This document shows, one piece after another, positions 41,932 to 43,253 of a stretch of 43,253 nucleotides of DNA; position 1 is the stretch's first letter, and every line of letters starts with the position of its first letter. The DNA is taken from the NCBI GenBank assembly GCA_946540735.1, contig CAMNIN010000031.1, positions 1 to 43,253 of the forward strand, given 5' to 3'. Source of the DNA: an uncultured Prevotellaceae bacterium. Its GTDB lineage: Bacteria; Bacteroidota; Bacteroidia; Bacteroidales; Bacteroidaceae. A program made the translations under genes and the position numbers. The notes under the pieces were generated by a model. It searched no databases and had not been told where the DNA came from. It saw only the letters and a list, made by a program, of their open reading frames with translations.

Positions 41932-42819
41932 TTACCGAAGTCCCCAACTATTGAGGAAAACCAGTTTCTCGGTGCTTTCCTCGACATCGTCGGGCAGGTT
42001 GCAGAAGAAGTCGATGGCGGTGAGTCGCTCCAATTCGTCGATGCTCACCACATACTGGCTCAGACTGTCGCCACTGCGGTCCTCATTGATATGCTCCACC
42101 CAGAAGGCCATGGCTTTATAGCCTTGGCTGTTTTTGCAGAGCAGTGCCATGAAGAAGTATTTGGGCACGATAAGTCCTTTCGTGGTCGTGGTCAGGATCT
42201 GGTCGGGATTGTCGATGGTGCCGCCTTTGCAGACGTAGAGCGTGTCGATGGCCTTCCGGTTGTTTTTGAAGTAATTGGTCACGAAATTTTCCATCTGCAG
42301 CCATAGTCCGGCATTGAACTTATTGCGTTGAGGCTGCATGTTCGACAAATAAAACGTCTGGATGTTGGCTTCGCGGCTGTTGAGCCTGTCATAGGACGGG
42401 CAGATGTGCCCATGGTCGTAGCCCGAGCCCCAGAAAGGGTCCTCTTTGAAATAACTGGCTGTAGGGATGTCGGGATCGTATGGGTATTGTGGTTCTCCGT
42501 AATACCTGCTGACATTCTTCACGTAGTTGTCGCCGTCGATGGTGTAGCAGGTCCATCGCTGCGATTTTTTGCTGCAGTCCCATTCGACGATGAAGTTCAC
42601 CCCGTATTCCGCAGTGGAGTGTACGAGCACGAGATTGTCGTCGGTGCCTTTAATGCGAGGCATCTCCAGACGGGCGTACTCCCGTCGCGTCGTGGGATTA
42701 GCGTTCACGTTTTTTGATTTGGACGTTTTCCCGCCATTGTTGGTGTCATCGTCGCTCCCGCACCCGCTCAGGGTCAAGGCACCAATCAAAATGACAAACA
42801 AAAACCGAACTGCTTTCAT
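41932..42819 (-). CDS. DNA/RNA non-specific endonuclease (NucA/NucG family) lipoprotein
   Basis: 295 residues with a lipoprotein signal ending LTLSGC (Cys20) and a low-complexity acidic linker. The beta-beta-alpha-metal nuclease core has YDHGHICPSYDR (about 134-145), where the general-base His is 138 and the usual DRGH is DHGH, and a metal-binding Asn in QRNKFNAGLW (about 168). The family cuts DNA and RNA without sequence preference at or outside the cell surface, for nutrient scavenging. The mature enzyme would be anchored in the envelope. It has no clear promoter match upstream; the spacer to rpmE2 has a terminator. Confidence 0.92.
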   Translation of the reverse strand: MKAVRFLFVILIGALTLSGCGSDDDTNNGGKTSKSKNVNANPTTRREYARLEMPRIKGTDDNLVLVHSTAEYGVNFIVEWDCSKKSQRWTCYTIDGDNYVKNVSRYYGEPQYPYDPDIPTASYFKEDPFWGSGYDHGHICPSYDRLNSREANIQTFYLSNMQPQRNKFNAGLWLQMENFVTNYFKNNRKAIDTLYVCKGGTIDNPDQILTTTTKGLIVPKYFFMALLCKNSQGYKAMAFWVEHINEDRSGDSLSQYVVSIDELERLTAIDFFCNLPDDVEESTEKLVFLNSWGLR

Positions 42820-42911
42820 AAGATATAAGGTATTACTAAGATTATAAATAGTGGGGGCTCTGTATTCCCTCTATGGGAGGGTCTTGGGAGGTAATTGGGG
42901 GAGGTAAAAAA

Positions 42912-42960
42912 ATCAGGTGCCACTGAGCGCATATGCAACTACGCTTCAGACGCACCTGAT
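42912..42960 (-). terminator. Rho-independent terminator of rpmE2
   Basis: On the minus strand ATCAGGTGC...GCACCTGAT with inner pairing CTGAAGCG/CGCTCAG is followed by seven T. It lies 63 bases after the rpmE2 stop. Confidence 0.85.
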
Positions 42961-43023
42961 GATATCGTCTCACCTGCTGGGCACGGCACGTCGGGTGCCT
43001 TCGTCCGTCGTCGGTGTATATTG

Positions 43024-43253
43024 TTATTTCTTGATCTTGCCGTAGCGGCTCATGAAACGGTCCACGCGACCGGCGGTGTCCACAAGCTTCTTCTTGCCTG
43101 TGTAGAACGGGTGCGAGGTGTTCGAGATCTCGATTTTCACCAATGGGTAAGTCTCACCTTCAAATTCCACTGTCTCTGTAGTCTTGCATGTGGACTTTGT
43201 AAGGAACATATCGCCGTTGGACATATCCTTGAATACGACGGGGCGATAGTTGT
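43024..43253 (-). CDS. rpmE2: Ribosomal protein L31 type B (5' truncated by window edge)
   Basis: The reading frame is open to the window end, giving 75 residues plus stop: [40 protein letters not shown] and the tail [12 protein letters not shown]. The type B (zinc-free) form lacks the CxxC cysteines. About the first 6-7 residues of a protein of about 82 lie outside the window. A start at the internal ATG (43224) would cut the conserved beginning. It is part of the large ribosomal subunit and is followed by a strong terminator. Confidence 0.95.
   Translation of the reverse strand, partial: NYRPVVFKDMSNGDMFLTKSTCKTTETVEFEGETYPLVKIEISNTSHPFYTGKKKLVDTAGRVDRFMSRYGKIKK

Overview
The window is a chromosomal segment of a Bacteroidales bacterium, most likely Prevotella in the broad sense (Prevotellaceae). 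The evidence is a SusC/SusD pair with outer-membrane glycan genes, a BspA-type surface protein, a DPP5-like S9 peptidase next to yidC, a type B ribosomal protein L31, and promoters of the Bacteroidota type (TTG or TTTG about 19-20 bases upstream of TAnnTTTG) in front of many genes. The species cannot be fixed from the sequence alone.

Layout. 1-3.3 kb is a scarred region: the tail of an unidentified gene, an AAA ATPase of the ATPase/DUF234 type lying between AT-rich palindromes, and the broken remains of an older susD and susC. 3.3-13.6 kb is a glycan-utilisation locus: a secreted GH13 enzyme reads away from an intact susC-susD pair, with a LacI-type operator candidate between them, followed by a secreted GH2 enzyme as a separate unit. 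13.7-17.7 kb is one large secreted protein with leucine-rich repeats and a dockerin-like tail. 17.8-19.1 kb is a small islet beside tRNA-Arg(CCG), with a transposase remnant, a HigB/HigA-like toxin-antitoxin pair and a 38-bp direct repeat on each side. A CE15 glucuronoyl esterase follows (19.3-20.5 kb).

20.8-27.7 kb is mostly housekeeping: asnA and dnaX converge with interlocked stop codons, then come a LysM/periplasmic-binding protein, an outer-membrane barrel and a POT peptide transporter, probably one operon read from two tandem promoters. 28.2-36.2 kb is a minus-strand run read as yidC, S9 peptidase, two related MFS transporters, queC. 36.4-38.2 kb holds a DUF3078 outer-membrane protein and a DUF1573 protein that converge on a strong terminator. 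38.8-41.8 kb is a coupled pair of poorly understood envelope genes (a DUF3142-like lipoprotein and a 708-residue helical-repeat exported protein). A NucA-type lipoprotein nuclease and the truncated rpmE2 close the window.

How the parts work together. The SusCD pair, GH13, GH2 and CE15 enzymes all point to capture and trimming of dietary polysaccharide, including lignin-linked glucuronoxylan, at the cell surface and in the periplasm. The POT transporter and S9 peptidase point to peptide use as well. Two intergenic regions (27.7-28.1 and 38.4-38.8 kb) carry the same family of non-coding repeats. The least explained items are the DUF3142/708-residue pair, the altered active-site motifs of the GH13 and CE15 enzymes, and the repeat-rich intergenic regions.
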